This document shows, piece after piece, positions 43,869 through 55,200 of a stretch of DNA of 64,000 nt (position 1 is the stretch's first letter; every line of letters begins with the position of its first letter). A program made the translations under genes and the position numbers. Under the pieces are notes generated by a model that did no database searches, had not been told where the DNA came from, and saw only the letters and a program-made list of their open reading frames with translations. Source of the stretch: Chlamydomonas sphaeroides (lineage: Eukaryota > Chlorophyta > Chlorophyceae > Chlamydomonadales > Chlamydomonadaceae); NCBI GenBank assembly GCA_001662425.1, contig BDDC01000006.1, positions 122,701 through 186,700 on the forward strand. Direction: 5' to 3'.

Positions 43869-45176
43869 CTACATCTCGCCCGCTGCCACCGCCACCGGCC
43901 GTCCGTCCTGCAGCCGCGCCTGAACCCACTCGTGCACCGGGCCGTATGTGGAGCCGTAGGCCATGGGGTCCCCCGCGCGGCTGGTACATAGACCCACGGC
44001 AGTCCAATGCGGTCTACGTACTGAGGTAGGTCGGGGACCAATGCGTGGGGCGGGACGGTAGGTGTCGGCATCGGTGGCTGGGCTTGCGTTGCATGCGACT
44101 TGAGGCATGACCTGAGGGGCATAGACTGGGGTGACCGATCGACCAATAGATTATTCGGGGAAGTAAGCCCAAAGAATTCCCGTGTGTACGTCCTGCAATA
44201 TGTTTTGCGCAGCACGAATGTAAAGTGGAGTTGGCATTGCTGTAAGCGCGCACCTGTAACTCCTGGTTTGCCACTCCGCCGCCTCCCATGGCAATCACTC
44301 CCTTCAGCAGGCGAACACCGTTGGTGTCCCTGCGAGGTGCACCGACCGTGCTCTAGCGCTCTGGCTTGGCACAGCCAGCAAAGGAACGGCGCTAAGCTGC
44401 GTGCGGGCCCCACGGCTTGAGCCTGGCGCGAACGAGGGTGTGCACGTACGCAGCTGCTGGGCAGACCTACCGGTTCACGAGCTCCGGTGCCAGGTAGATG
44501 CGCGAGCCGCCCACGGGCATGCCTGTGGTCGCACATACAATAGCGGAAATGTGTCCGTGCAGGGTGATGTTGGGGTTCCTGGGCTAGTACCATCCGCTTG
44601 GGTCGGTTTGGTGTGATCATGCTGGCCAGAGCCGAGCCTGGCCGGGGTAGGTCGCGTTGAGCATGGCAGGACCAGGTGTGGCAGATTGGCGCAGCGCAGC
44701 GCGGCGGCGTCACGTACGGTGACATGCATGTCGGTATTGCAGTAAATGGCACGCCTGCACGCACGCATAACGGAGGCTGCGCGAGCAAGGCCACCGGCCT
44801 GCTGGCTGGGCCCGTGGATTGCGCGCTGCAACGAGCGCGAGCCCTACCCACCATTGCGCGTGCCCCCATACAGCACGGCGCCGTCCTCGAGCTGCTGCTC
44901 GGGCACGAAGTGGTACTGCGTGTGCGAGTCGGGCGTGCCGGCGGACTGCACCGCCAGCAGGTCGGCTCCGTGCTCCTCCTGCAGCCGCTTCATGATCCAG
45001 CCCAGGTCCGGCGCATCCCGCCGGGCGATGTCGCCACCGTAAATGGCGAGCCAGCGCTGGCCGGGGCGGAGCGCCGACTTGATGCGGGTAAGGTGGGGCT
45101 CCAGCGCGCAGAGGACCTCGTCCGTGTTTGCATAGCGAGCGCGTTCGCCATAGCCAAGGAACAGGTACGCCTGCAT
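43869..45176 (-). CDS. Unrecognised protein, apparent frameshift in last exon
   Basis: Four exons by phase: 45176-44852, 44522-44471, 44329-44254, 44020-43869. Exon 1 (MQAYLFLGYGERARYANTDE) contains GQRWLAIYGGDIARRDAPD, GWIMKRLQEEHGADLLAVQS and the phrase EQQLEDGAVLYGG. Exon 2 has GSRIYLAPELVN, exon 3 LLKGVIAMGGGGVANQELQ. Exon 4 starts YVDRIGLPWVYVP but needs a different frame for its clear end, DPMAYGSTYGPVHEWVQARL. The shift of one base falls in a run of five G (minus strand) at 43970-43974, where one more G would join both halves. The total, 605 bases, is one short of a multiple of three. Alternating short hydrophobic strands with Gly-rich turns suggest an alpha/beta fold; I do not recognise the family. 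A sequencing error in the homopolymer is more likely than decay, since the rest is intact. TGCATGCAG at the start codon could also be an acceptor, so an upstream exon is possible. Confidence 0.6.
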
Positions 45177-46728
45177 GCAGCGTTCGTTGATAGGAACGGA
45201 GTCTCGGCTGAGTGCTTACGCTAGCTACACGCAGCAGCAGCAGCTAGCGGCGACAACCATACATGTATGTTCACCTGCTGTGGATATTCCTCCACTGCAG
45301 AGAGTAATTCTTGTAGCGAAACCAGGCTCTTGCTCATTCTTGTCACTTGTAGTAGTGGGTATGGGCGCCGGCGCGAATGCAGAACAGCAAATAGCCAGTA
45401 GTAAAAACGAAACGAACTTGTTTTGCTCGCTTGTCGCCACGCACGTAGCCGGTGCTTAATAGATTAACTGCGCAGGTAGAGATTTATATTGCATTTGACA
45501 ACCAACTAATAAACCAACCACGTACCTTATTTGGCAATACGAAGCAAGGAAGGAACGTGCGAATCGCGAACGTGGCCAATAGACATTTAGATGCTCGTAA
45601 GCAAACGCGATGGAGCAAGGCAGGCGGCGTATGTATGCATGGCGACGATACGTACGGACCGACACTGCAACAGCCGCCACTAACCCTGATGACTTGCCTC
45701 CGCTTTTGGCTGGCCCCTCTACTTACTCTACTGAACCACCTGCAATCGAGCACCGCGCACCACAATACATGGCCGTTCGCAGGAAGGACCTGCGGCTCAC
45801 CATGAGGCCCCGCGCACCTGCGGGTGCCCCATGTTGCCCCACTTGTACGCGCGTCCTGATCAGGAGGCAGGGGCCGTGTGGCGTGCACAAGCCAAATGAA
45901 CAAGCGACCCACACAACGTTGCCCAAACACCAGAAACGCCTACACGCCACCTCAACACGTACGGCCGCGACGGCGGACTCTGCTGTAGCAAGGAGTGGAC
46001 GTAATATAGCGTCAGGACATGTCAAATAATAATAAAGTCATGCTGGCGCCGTACAATCAATGCTGCTGCGCATAGTAAGTGCTCTCGAGCGCTTTACGGA
46101 TTGACACCGGACTGAACCTGTAAAAGGAAGCACAATATTCAGCTATCAGCGGGCGGCGACACGTGCAGCAGCTCAGGGCCGGCAGGCCAACACGTCTTAA
46201 ACAGGCGGGTCCGCTTACTTAAGCTTGGCGTGCTGGACCAGCAGGTCATCAAGCAGCGACTCGCTCAAGAAATCATCACAAGCTTCATTTTACGTTATCC
46301 TGCCTTGCTTGGCTGCGTGCTGAAACACGTGTTTCCACTTCTGATCTGTTTTGTGCGTCGCTATGTGCTTTCTTCTGCCCCAAAGCTACCAAACAAGTTG
46401 CCGGCAAGCAACTCAACGTAACGCAGCTGCAACAGGGCGGGTATGCTGCATCAATACATGGATCCGGCATGTCGGAAGTCAGACACGCACGTCAAAGTCA
46501 TGCCGTACAGTTAGTAGTGGTTCCGCGAGGATAAAGCGCTCCCGAGCGGCTCTGCCGTCTCAGAACTACGCACCCCTCTTACATTTACGCACTTCACAGT
46601 TGTCAGCAACTATGCACGGTCGCAGGGGCGAGCTGCTTATTATCGCCTCGTGCCCGGGGGATGCGCACCCCGGAAAGCTGCACACCCGCTTCTCCAAGTA
46701 TAACGGGGTCTGGTGTCCTTCATTCCAG
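45177..46728. other. Intergenic, lower GC than flanks
   Basis: This spans the region upstream of the minus-strand gene and of the plus-strand gene at 46729. Several parts (45220-45600, 46030-46420) are clearly less GC-rich than the rest of the window. The missing 5' exon of the 46729 gene probably lies here. Otherwise no feature is supported. Confidence 0.5.
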
Positions 46729-47081
46729 TCCAGTACAGCAGCACCTTCTTCTCGAACAACTGGAAGACCTGGTGGGAGAAGTACCTGGCCCGTGCCGTCA
46801 ACAAGGCGCGCTCCGACGACTCCATTCGCGTCTGCAAGATCGTGGCCATTCGCGGTGGCGGCGATGGCTGCGCTACCGAGCGAAAGGAGCTCAAGGCCAA
46901 GTTTGGTGCCATCAAGTCCCTGGAGAATGGCTTCGCCAGCTTTGGCCTGCTCGACATCATGATTCCCGGCATGGGCAATCTGATGAGCGCGCTGCTGGGC
47001 AGCAGCACTCCGCTGCAGTACGTCGAGGCCGACGCGGACGATGTCGAGGACTACATCCTACGGAAGTCCGATTCGCTGTGA
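46729..47081 (+). CDS. Unrecognised protein, 3' exon; 5' exon unresolved
   Basis: An acceptor with a good pyrimidine tract (ccttcattccag at 46717-46728) opens a frame coding for 117 residues up to TGA at 47079-47081. It begins QYSSTFFSNNWKTWWEKYLA and contains VCKIVAIRGGGDGC, ERKELKAKFGAIKSLENGF, a hydrophobic LLDIMIPGMGNLMSALLG segment and an acidic end (EADADDVEDYILRKSDSL). The composition is balanced, unlike GC-driven spurious frames, and a TGTAA follows at 47216. No in-frame ATG precedes it. One simple model joins ATG CAC G at 46612-46618 to this exon, but the donor (GTCGCA) is weak. The family is not recognised. Confidence 0.5.
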
Positions 47082-47215
47082 AGTGGCTATGCATCACGGG
47101 GCGCTGCGTCCGAGCAGCTCTGCTGGCAACTCACATGTCAGGTCTGAAGAAGGCTGAAAGGGGCTGCGCTGTGCTGCAGGACGAAGTTGCAGACATGCAT
47201 GCTGCGGTTGATTGG

Positions 47216-47220
47216 TGTAA
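47216..47220 (+). terminator. TGTAA polyadenylation signal
   Basis: TGTAA is 135 bases after the stop at 47081, which supports a plus-strand gene ending there. Confidence 0.5.
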
Positions 47221-48114
47221 TTGGTGCTGCTGGTTGGGACGAATGGCGCGCGCGCCATGTTAGCTAGCCAAGTCTGCCCGACTTGCACTGGTGTGAGCAG
47301 GCTGTGCAAGTTGATATTAATGGGCACGCGGACACGTTGAAATATGCATGCATAAGCATGCGCGCAATTTTGTTTGACGAATGTCGGCCGCCGGTTATGT
47401 ACATGGGCCTCGCTCGGGGTTGTAAGCCGCCGCGCGCCATGCCCCCGGCGTGCCTGCGCTTGTGGGCGGCACCACGCGGCGCCAAAAGATGCCCCCCATT
47501 ATAGGGCGCGGCGGGCCCCACTCGCACGCCCGATGGTCTTGGAAGTAAGCGTGTAACAAGTGAAGTAAGCTGCTTGGCCCCCCCGCCCTGCGCCAAGAGA
47601 CTTTGAGCTAGCTCCCAGTCTAGGCATGCAGCGCCACCTTGATCAACATATCCGTACGCCACTCGCCACCCGCTGCCACCCTGAGAACGCTTCAACCTGT
47701 CAGATTGCTTCGTACATCGTTTTGACGCGGCGGGGAAGCGGGCATTCAAGTCGCGTCATGATTTGGCTGCCCAGTGGGCGCCAGCAGGCCCAAGCAAGAC
47801 AAGGATGGGCAGGCCGCCTGCACGGTCGCCGCACCGCGTCCCAGGTAGCTAGCGCAGCTGCTGGGCACACAAGCTCGCTGGCACACTGCAATGGCTGAAT
47901 AAGTTGTAAGAGACGTCATACGTTGTTGGCTTGGCAGGCATGATCGAGCATCGACCTCAACTGGACGGAGGCAGTAGCGCCACATATCCAATGATGTCCC
48001 CACCAGCGATCAGAAGACCTCCCCAGACAGAGTACCCTGCAACAGTTCTCTAAGGCGTCACACTTTGCTCGACTACATGTGACACACTCCGCGGCTTGAA
48101 CGCTGCGATCCATG
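47221..48114. other. Convergent intergenic region
   Basis: It lies between the 3' ends of the plus gene at 47081 and the minus wall-protein gene at 48115. No gene, RNA or repeat is supported. Confidence 0.5.
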
Positions 48115-51100
48115 TCAGCCCATATTCTTCTTCTTGGGAGGGCTGGGAGAGCGCCGCGGCGGCGCTGACGGCCGTGGAGGTTGTGCAGGGCTTGGTGGCG
48201 ACCTAGGCTGGGGTGGCGGCGACCTGGGGGAGGGCGGTCGCCGTGTTGGCTTTGGCGAGGGCGGTGGTGGTGGTGGCGACGGCGGCTCGGGCGAGGGTGG
48301 TGCCAGCGGCGGGGACGGCGGCTCGGGCGACGGAGGTGCCGGCGGCGGCGACGGCGGCTCGGGCGAGGGCGGTGCCAGCGGCGGCGACGGCGGCTCTGGC
48401 GACGGGGGTGCCAGCGGCGGCGACGGCGGCTCGGGCGAGGGCGGTGCCAGCGGCGGCGACGGCGGCTCGGGCGAGGGCGGTGCCAGCGGCGGCGACGGCG
48501 GCTGGGGCGACGGAGGTGCCAGCGGCGGCAAGGGCGGCTGGGGCGAGGGAGGTGCCGGCGGCGGGGACGGCGGCTCTGGCGACGGGGGTGCCAGCGGCGG
48601 CGACGGCGGCTGGGGCGAGGGAGGTGCCAGCGGCGGCGACGGCGGCTCGGGCGAGGGCGGTGCCAGCGGCGGAGACGGCGGCTCGGGCGACGGAGGTGCC
48701 AGCGGCGGGGACGGCGGCTCGGGCGACGAAGGTGCCGGCGGCGGGGACGGCGGCTCGGGCGACGGAGGTGCCGGCGGCGGCGAGGGCGGCTGGGGCGAGG
48801 GCGGTGCCAGCGGCGGCGAGGGCGGCTGGGGCGAGGGAGTTGCTGACAGCTGTGAGGATGGCGTTGTAGGGTATGCGGGGGGTGGAGCTACAACCAAGAC
48901 TACCGGCGCCGGAGGTTGCGGAGATGCAGGCAAGGTGGATGCAGACTCGGGCGATAGGGGCGATGTGTAAAGCGGTGTCGGAGGCTGCGGCGAGGGTTGA
49001 AGCGGATGGCCGACAAGTGGGGTCGTCGGGACCGAAGCGCGTGGCGTTCGTGGGTAGGAGGGCGGAGGCTGAGGCGAAGGTGGCTGGAGCGATGGAGGCT
49101 GCGGGGACAGCGGCGTCGGTGACGTTGGCGGAGGGTAGGCGAGGCCTGCTGATGCGAAGACCTGGTCGCCCGGCGCCGGAGAGTGGAAAAATGGAGGCTG
49201 GGGCAATGGTGGTGTCGGGGACGGCGGTGGAGGGTAGGCGGGGGTTGGGGCCGGGACTGGGGCGTCCGGCGCCGGAGGGTCGGGAGAAGTAGGGTGCAGC
49301 GCAGCTGGGCGGGGAGATGGTGATGCAGTGGTGCGGGCCTCGGGCGGTGGCAGCGACGGCGGCTGCGTTGACGGCGGCGGGGGGTAGGGGGGGATGGGAG
49401 GGTAGGCGGGNNNNNNNNNNNNNNNNNNNNNNNNNNNNNNNNNNNNNNNNNNNNNNNNNNNNNNNNNNNNNNNNNNNNNNNNNNNNNNNNNNNNNNNNNN
49501 NNNNNNNNNNNNNNNNNNNNNNNNNNNNNNNNNNNNNNNNNNNNNNNNNNNNNNNNNNNNNNNNNNNNNNNNNNNNNNNNNNNNNNNNNNNNNNNNNNNN
49601 NNNNNNNNNNNNNNNNNNNNNNNNNNNNNNNNNNNNNNNNNNNNNNNNNNNNNNNNNNNNNNNNNNNNNNNNNNNNNNNNNNNNNNNNNNNNNNNNNNNN
49701 NNNNNNNNNNNNNNNNNNNNNNNNNNNNNNNNNNNNNNNNNNTAGGCGGGGGCTACTGGCGCAGGTGGGTCGGGCGAGACGCTGTGCATAGCCGGCGACG
49801 GCGCTTGCGACGGCGCGGCAGCGCCTGCCTCATCCTCCTCGCCTTGGAGCAGCTTGCGGCGGCGTGCGGAGCCTGGGGCATCGCGTAGCGGTATCATGCG
49901 GTGTGGGCATTGGCGCATTAGAATGGTGGCGTTGGCAGCCGCACGGCGACACGCAACGTGTGGGGCTGCAGGTAGGCCGCTGCGCGGCTGCCAAGGTCGG
50001 CCGCCGCTACCCGCTAGGCAGCCTGCCCGTCGCCTCGCTGACGAAGCGCACGTCGAGTCGCTTCCGCCGGCCTCACTCACCGCACGCAGCGTCAGCGCAG
50101 GTGGGGTCAATGGGTAGCTGCGCAGCGAGCCGGCCCCAGGCGGGGCCGCTGAGGGCTTCGTCGTGGCGCGAGGACGCCACCAGCAAGGACACAGAGCCTG
50201 GAGGCAGCGGGGAGGAAGTGGGGCGGGAGCACTGGTTGCAATAACCAAAGCGGCTGAAGGCAGAGCCCGCGGCGCGGGAAGGGACGGACCGAGGCCTTGC
50301 CAGCAGCCTGTGCGCGGCCCGGGCGGGAGTACGGCGCAGCAGGGCCCTGGGACGAGAGGCAACCGAGTCGCCTGGCAAAGGACCAGGACCAGGCCTGGAC
50401 CAGGCCCCTCGCTCGCTGCGTCGGCTAAACATATGTTTAATAATTAACATATATTTAGTAATATAATATTTTATAATGAAGCGAAGGCCCTACCGGCGGC
50501 GTCGCACGGCAGCCGCAGGTTGACAACCAGCTCGCCGGCCGATGCAGGCAGCATCAGGACGTTGGGACTGCGCGGCGTAACATGGAGCGAGGGGGCTGCC
50601 GAGCATGACACGCAACACCAGCTAGCAGGGGATGCCGTACGGCACACAAAAGGGAAACCTGCCCGTCCACAAGGCTTGCGGTAAGTGGGCCGGCGAGCTG
50701 CGCACGCAGTGGCCGATCTGCGCTGCGCCTGCAGCAACATCAACGAGCGAGGCGTGTCTCAGGGCAACCCAGCGCACCAGTGGGCTCCGTCAGGGCTGGA
50801 CGCGGCGCGTAGGCTGCCCTGGGTAACTCCGAGCAGCAGGCTGTGACGCTGGGAGGGTGTCACGCGCACCTGGAATGCAAAATGTAGAGAACCCACACGC
50901 GTATTCAACGGCATGTTCGTCGAGGGGTGCGACGAGCGAGGCGCGCGCGGAGAGGCGCGCGCGGCCGTCCGCGCGCGCGGCGGTCGCGCCGCCGGGTCAT
51001 GTCACGAACCAATTCGGAGCCACGCACAAGCAGCTTGTTGTAGGTGCCGGGGCATAGCACAAGAGCGTGGCTTGTGAGATTTACGCCGCGGGACGTCGGG

Positions 51101-51365
51101 TCGGGGCGTAACTGTGAGCTACGGCGGCATTGTTGCCGTTGATGCGACATGGCATCAAGCAAGTGCGGCGCAAGGCAGACGCCGGCCTCCGTACTTACAC
51201 AGCTGCTGCAGGTCGTATGTTGTCCTGGGTCTGCAGTAAACATGCGTGGTCTTCGATCTTTGAGCCAGTAGAACGCAACGCGGAGCCACCGCGCTCCGCC
51301 GTCGCGGCGGCAAGCAAGCGCGCCTCGGCGGCTGCAGCTGCCACAAGGACTGCCACGAGTATGGA
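48115..51365 (-). CDS. Secreted hydroxyproline-rich wall protein
   Basis: Minus-strand exons: 51365-51199 (start not found), 51118-51028, 50869-50778, 50567-50494, 50197-50081, 49965-48115 (contains an assembly gap). Phases agree throughout. The first visible exon is hydrophobic (SILVAVLVAAAAAEARLLAA), consistent with a signal peptide whose ATG lies in an upstream exon. About 180 residues of globular sequence follow, with a possible N-glycosylation site (NLTS) and Cys-containing motifs (ALVLCPGTYNKLL, GELVVNLRLPCDAAG, LPIDPTCADAAC), then RRRKLLQGEEDEA and a Pro-rich region with PAYPP motifs. Next come about 17 units of the 12-residue repeat SPEPPSPPLAPP and a basic end, PRRSPSPPKKKNMG. The N-terminal domain is not recognised. 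Wall localisation is inferred from the repeats. It is not closely similar to the two wall proteins at the left end. Confidence 0.75.
48240..48840 (-). repeat. 36-bp tandem repeat coding for SPEPPSPPLAPP units
   Basis: About 17 units with variants SPQ/SPE, LAPP/PAPP and SSP. The DNA is highly similar between units, so slippage or recombination is expected. Confidence 0.93.
49411..49742. other. Assembly gap (332 N) in the Pro-rich exon
   Basis: Both edges code for PAYPP-type sequence, so the missing part is probably more of the same repeat. Confidence 0.99.
50426..50479. other. AT-rich island in an intron
   Basis: Fifty-four bases are almost entirely A/T and include the perfect palindrome aaacatatgttt at 50427-50438. 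It lies near the 5' end of an intron (50493-50198) of the minus-strand wall-protein gene, in an otherwise very GC-rich region. Confidence 0.9.
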
Positions 51366-52223
51366 TACTCAGCGCATTGTCACGATCTGTTCCCGGGCAC
51401 GTCAGTACGCGCCTCTACGGCCTGTGCGGCCTGTGCGGCCGTGCGTTGACCTGCGTTGACGTGGCCGTAGAGGACTCCGTTTAGGCGGATGTACTGTGGC
51501 GCGACCAGGTGCGTATGCCCCTTGCGCTCATATCTCGCTTTTGTAGAGGCCCCGGAACTCCCTTGGACGGCCGTTGCCAGTTGCGCGCGGCATGTCGGAC
51601 ATGCCTTGCCTCGTGCAGTACTCGTGGCAGGGCCGGCTCCCGAGGCAATTTCCGTCGCAACGTCGCAGCTGTGGTATATGCCCATATAGAGGCTTCAGCC
51701 AACTAACGCCATGTTTGTGTGCGGCCATTGCAATTGTGCGCGTGCAACATGACGCGCATGACGGCGAGGTGCTCTCTTTTGCCTGGCTCGCTAGGTGATG
51801 TTCACGTACATGCTCTCGTATGCTGAGGGTGCATGTCGCATGCGGCGCCGTCGCGCTGCCGGCTGTTGCGTGCTGCCGGCTGAAGGGGTTTCCCAGTGGT
51901 CTCCCCTGGGCTCAGGCGAAGACGTGCGCGTGTAGACTCGATACAACCAGATAGTCTAACCAGTCAGTCTACGAGTGTCGAGCCCATAGCGCCTGGTCCC
52001 AAGTCCTCAGTCTCCACTCCTCAACCCGACAGGTAATGATTCGCGCCTGACTCGTTACCAAGCGCGCGCCCCCGGCGGCAGACCACCTGCCACAACCCGG
52101 TTCCTGGCCGACTCGCTCGCTCGCGCGCGCGCTCGTGCAGTTGTACCTTGCGGTATCTCCACACGGCAAACACCACATGGCAAACAACAGCAGGCAGCGC
52201 TCCAAGGGCATGCCGTCGCGCCG
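51366..52223. other. Intergenic between minus-strand genes
   Basis: It should contain the missing first exon and promoter of the wall-protein gene and the 3' untranslated region of the M3 peptidase gene. A small direct repeat (ggcctgtgc, two copies) occurs near 51419-51437. Nothing else is supported. Confidence 0.5.
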
Positions 52224-55200
52224 TCAGAATGCCAGCGGGTTGATGCCCTGAAACGACTCGTGGGCCAGGTCCACCACCACACCCGACCAGCCGCTCTCGC
52301 CGCCCTCCGCGGCGGTGCCCTGCGCCGCCTCGGCCTCTCCGCCACCCAAGACATCGCCCGCGCCGCCACCGGCAGCTGCCGCAGGCCCCCACGGCACCGG
52401 CAGCGGCACCCGCCGCACGGCGCCCGGGCCCAGCAGCGCCTCCAGCGCGGCCGCTGCGTCGGCGGTCCGCCCCCGCTGCAGCAGCGCGGAGCGCAGCAGC
52501 CGGCCGCCCTGCAGCGCGCGACACAGGACAGGACAGGGGCGCGGTCGGGCGGGGTAGGCGCAGAGCAGGAGGGAGCGACGCGGGGACCGTGCCAAGCTCC
52601 AAACGGACTGAACCCGCGTGTGAGGTGGGTTGCCGGCGTGCTCGGAAGACCCTATCAACACATGATGATATTTCGTGGAATTGACAAGAAGTTATAGACG
52701 TGGTTCAAGGACAGCCGAGCGGTGTTGCTTGGACTCGCGTGCGTGCCCACCTGCGCCGCCCCGGGCGAGTCGGGTCCCTCCGCAAAGTGGCGCTCCCATA
52801 CGGCCGCCGCCACCAGCTGAGCCTGCGGGGGTGGTGGGTGGTGGGCTTGGGGCTCGGAGGAGAGGGCGGACGGCAGGCGGCGCGGAGCTGGGCTACATGA
52901 TGTGGAGAGGGCAGGGATGGCTGTGGCAATGCGCGGCAGCATCATCGGGCAGGGCCCTTGGCTGGCGTGGTAGCCCGGGTGGGGCGGTGCGGCGCCCCGC
53001 CCCGCAGGCCCCGACAAGCCACCTGCGACAACACCACCTGCGGCCCACCCCCACACTCGCCCACCCGAACACGCGCCCACCCGCCTACCCGCCCACCTGA
53101 GTGTAGGCGTAGGTGGAGGCTCCGTTGACCAGCAGCCCCGGCAGCAGCGCCGCCGTGGCCATGCTGGGCACCCAGGCGGCGCCACCGGCGGCCGTCTGCG
53201 GCTGCGCGGAGCGCCGCAGCGGCCTCAGGCTGGACGCCTGCACCGAGCAGTGCTGCCGCCACAGCTGCGCCGCCAGCTCGGCCGTGGGCGTGGAGAGCAG
53301 GTGCACGGGCGCCGGTGGCGCGGGGCCTGGGCCCCGGCCCGGCCGGCGCGGCGCCGTCCCCGGCCCCTGCGGGGACCTTGCCTCAGGACGCAGGTTGGCC
53401 TCGGGGCGGCCACCAGCCGGAGCGGGCGGCTCCGGCCCCAGCAGCCGCAGCCGCTGCAGGTCGGCCCAGCCTGGCGGTGAGAGGGGTGGAGGGCGTGGCA
53501 TGGAGGGGTGTGCGGAGGGTTGGGCGGCGTCGGGTAGCGTCGGGTATGCGTTCTGCTGCTGCCGGTAGAGAGGGGCAGGACAGCCCCGAGCGCCGCTGCG
53601 AGGCACCGCGGGACTGCGCCCACGCCTCCACGCCACCCTTGCGCCGCCTGCACCTGTCCAGCCCGCCCCACGCTGCTGCCCCTGCCCCCTCCCCCGCACC
53701 CGCACCCGAGCAGTGCATCAGCAGGTCGGCCGCCGCCAGCAGCGCGCCGTGCTGCACCGCCAGCCACGACGGCAGCCGGGCCTGCGAGGCCGCCAGCGAG
53801 GCGCAGCGCCGGGGAGGCAGCGCAGCGCCGCTGCGGAGATGGGGGCCCGGGGCCGGGCATGTGGGTCGTCTCGTCAGACTTGGCGCGCCTGGCTTGGAAT
53901 GGTAGCGACCCACGAACCGGATACGCGCATGCCGTACGCCGTACGACATACAACGTACACCATACGCCGCGCTTCACCTGGCGGCGTGTGACGACAGGTA
54001 CTCGGACATGACCCGCGGGTCTGCGGCCCAGCGCTCCAGGATGTGGGACGGCAGCTCCGCGTAGTCGATGGCCGAGAAGCAGGCGCCCTCCTCGGGCAGG
54101 CAGCCGGGCCTGGCGGCGCGCACGAACAAGAGGGAAGGGGGAGGCAAAGGGGCTGGGCGTGCTTGCCAGGCGTGCCAATCGCCGTAAGACAGGTATGCTA
54201 GGGAAGGCAGCCGGGGCTTGCGGCGAGCAGCAGCATGGGGAGCGGGAGAAGGGCCGTGAGCCGAGCCGCAGCCAGGGCCGGAAGCGGCCAGCAGCAGAGT
54301 GGACAAGGGCGGGTGAGCATGGGGGCCGGAGGCGGATGGGCGGCCGCTGCCGCACGCCATGTGCGCCATGCAGCACGATGCGCGCCCCAAGGCATGCGGG
54401 CTCATGCCGTACAATCTGCCGTACACGAGACGCAGGCCATGCCGCGGCAGTGATGTCGTACCTATTGTACGACAGCGCGAAGTGCAGCGCGTGCCCCAGC
54501 TCGTGCACCAGGGAGCGCACCAGGCCGGGGTGGCCGGGCAGCAGCCGGCCGCGGGGGCCGGCCGACACCTGCGGGGCCAGGGGGCGGGCACGAGGGCAAT
54601 CTACCGGGGGCGCAAAAGTGGCCGTAGGCCACGGCAGGGTCCGGTAACAAGGGGCTGCCTGGGCGCAGCGACCGGCCAGGACTACAGCGGAGCCATCCAA
54701 CAGCAGCGTGAGGGCGGCCAGTGTGTCAGGGGCTGCTTGGGGCCGCGGCGGCCACGGCGCCGGCCCCCGACGCCGGCGCCGGTGCTGCGCGCGTGGCCGC
54801 GGCCGCGGCCGCGGAGCGCACCTGCCAGGCGGGCAGGTGGATGGCTACGTGCGGTATGACTGTGGGATCGGACGAGGTGGAGGTGGAGGTGATGGCGGCG
54901 CCGTCCTGGCCCTGGCCCGTCGCGGCGCAGCCCTGCAGCAGCCAGGGCTGGCTGTCGGCGGCGTCGCCCTGGTGCCTGCGTGGCGCGGTAGGGGCACCAA
55001 GGGTGGCTGGACAACGAGGGATGGCGAGGCGCCGGACCCAGCACAGATGCCAACGTGGTTGGCCAAGGCTGTGGCCGGGCGGTCTAGGACCGAGGAGCGG
55101 CGCTGAGCGTGGGGTGACGAGCCGCCGCACGGTCCGTACGGTACGGCAATTGACAGCGCGTAGGGTACCTGACGAGGATGGTGTGTGGCAGGCTGGCATC

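Noticed and set aside
46230..46421. Plus-strand frame coding for a hydrophobic peptide (LDQQVIKQRLAQEIITSF)
   Set aside because: It starts at GTG, is short, lies in the AT-richer spacer and cannot be joined in phase to the 46729 exon with a convincing donor.
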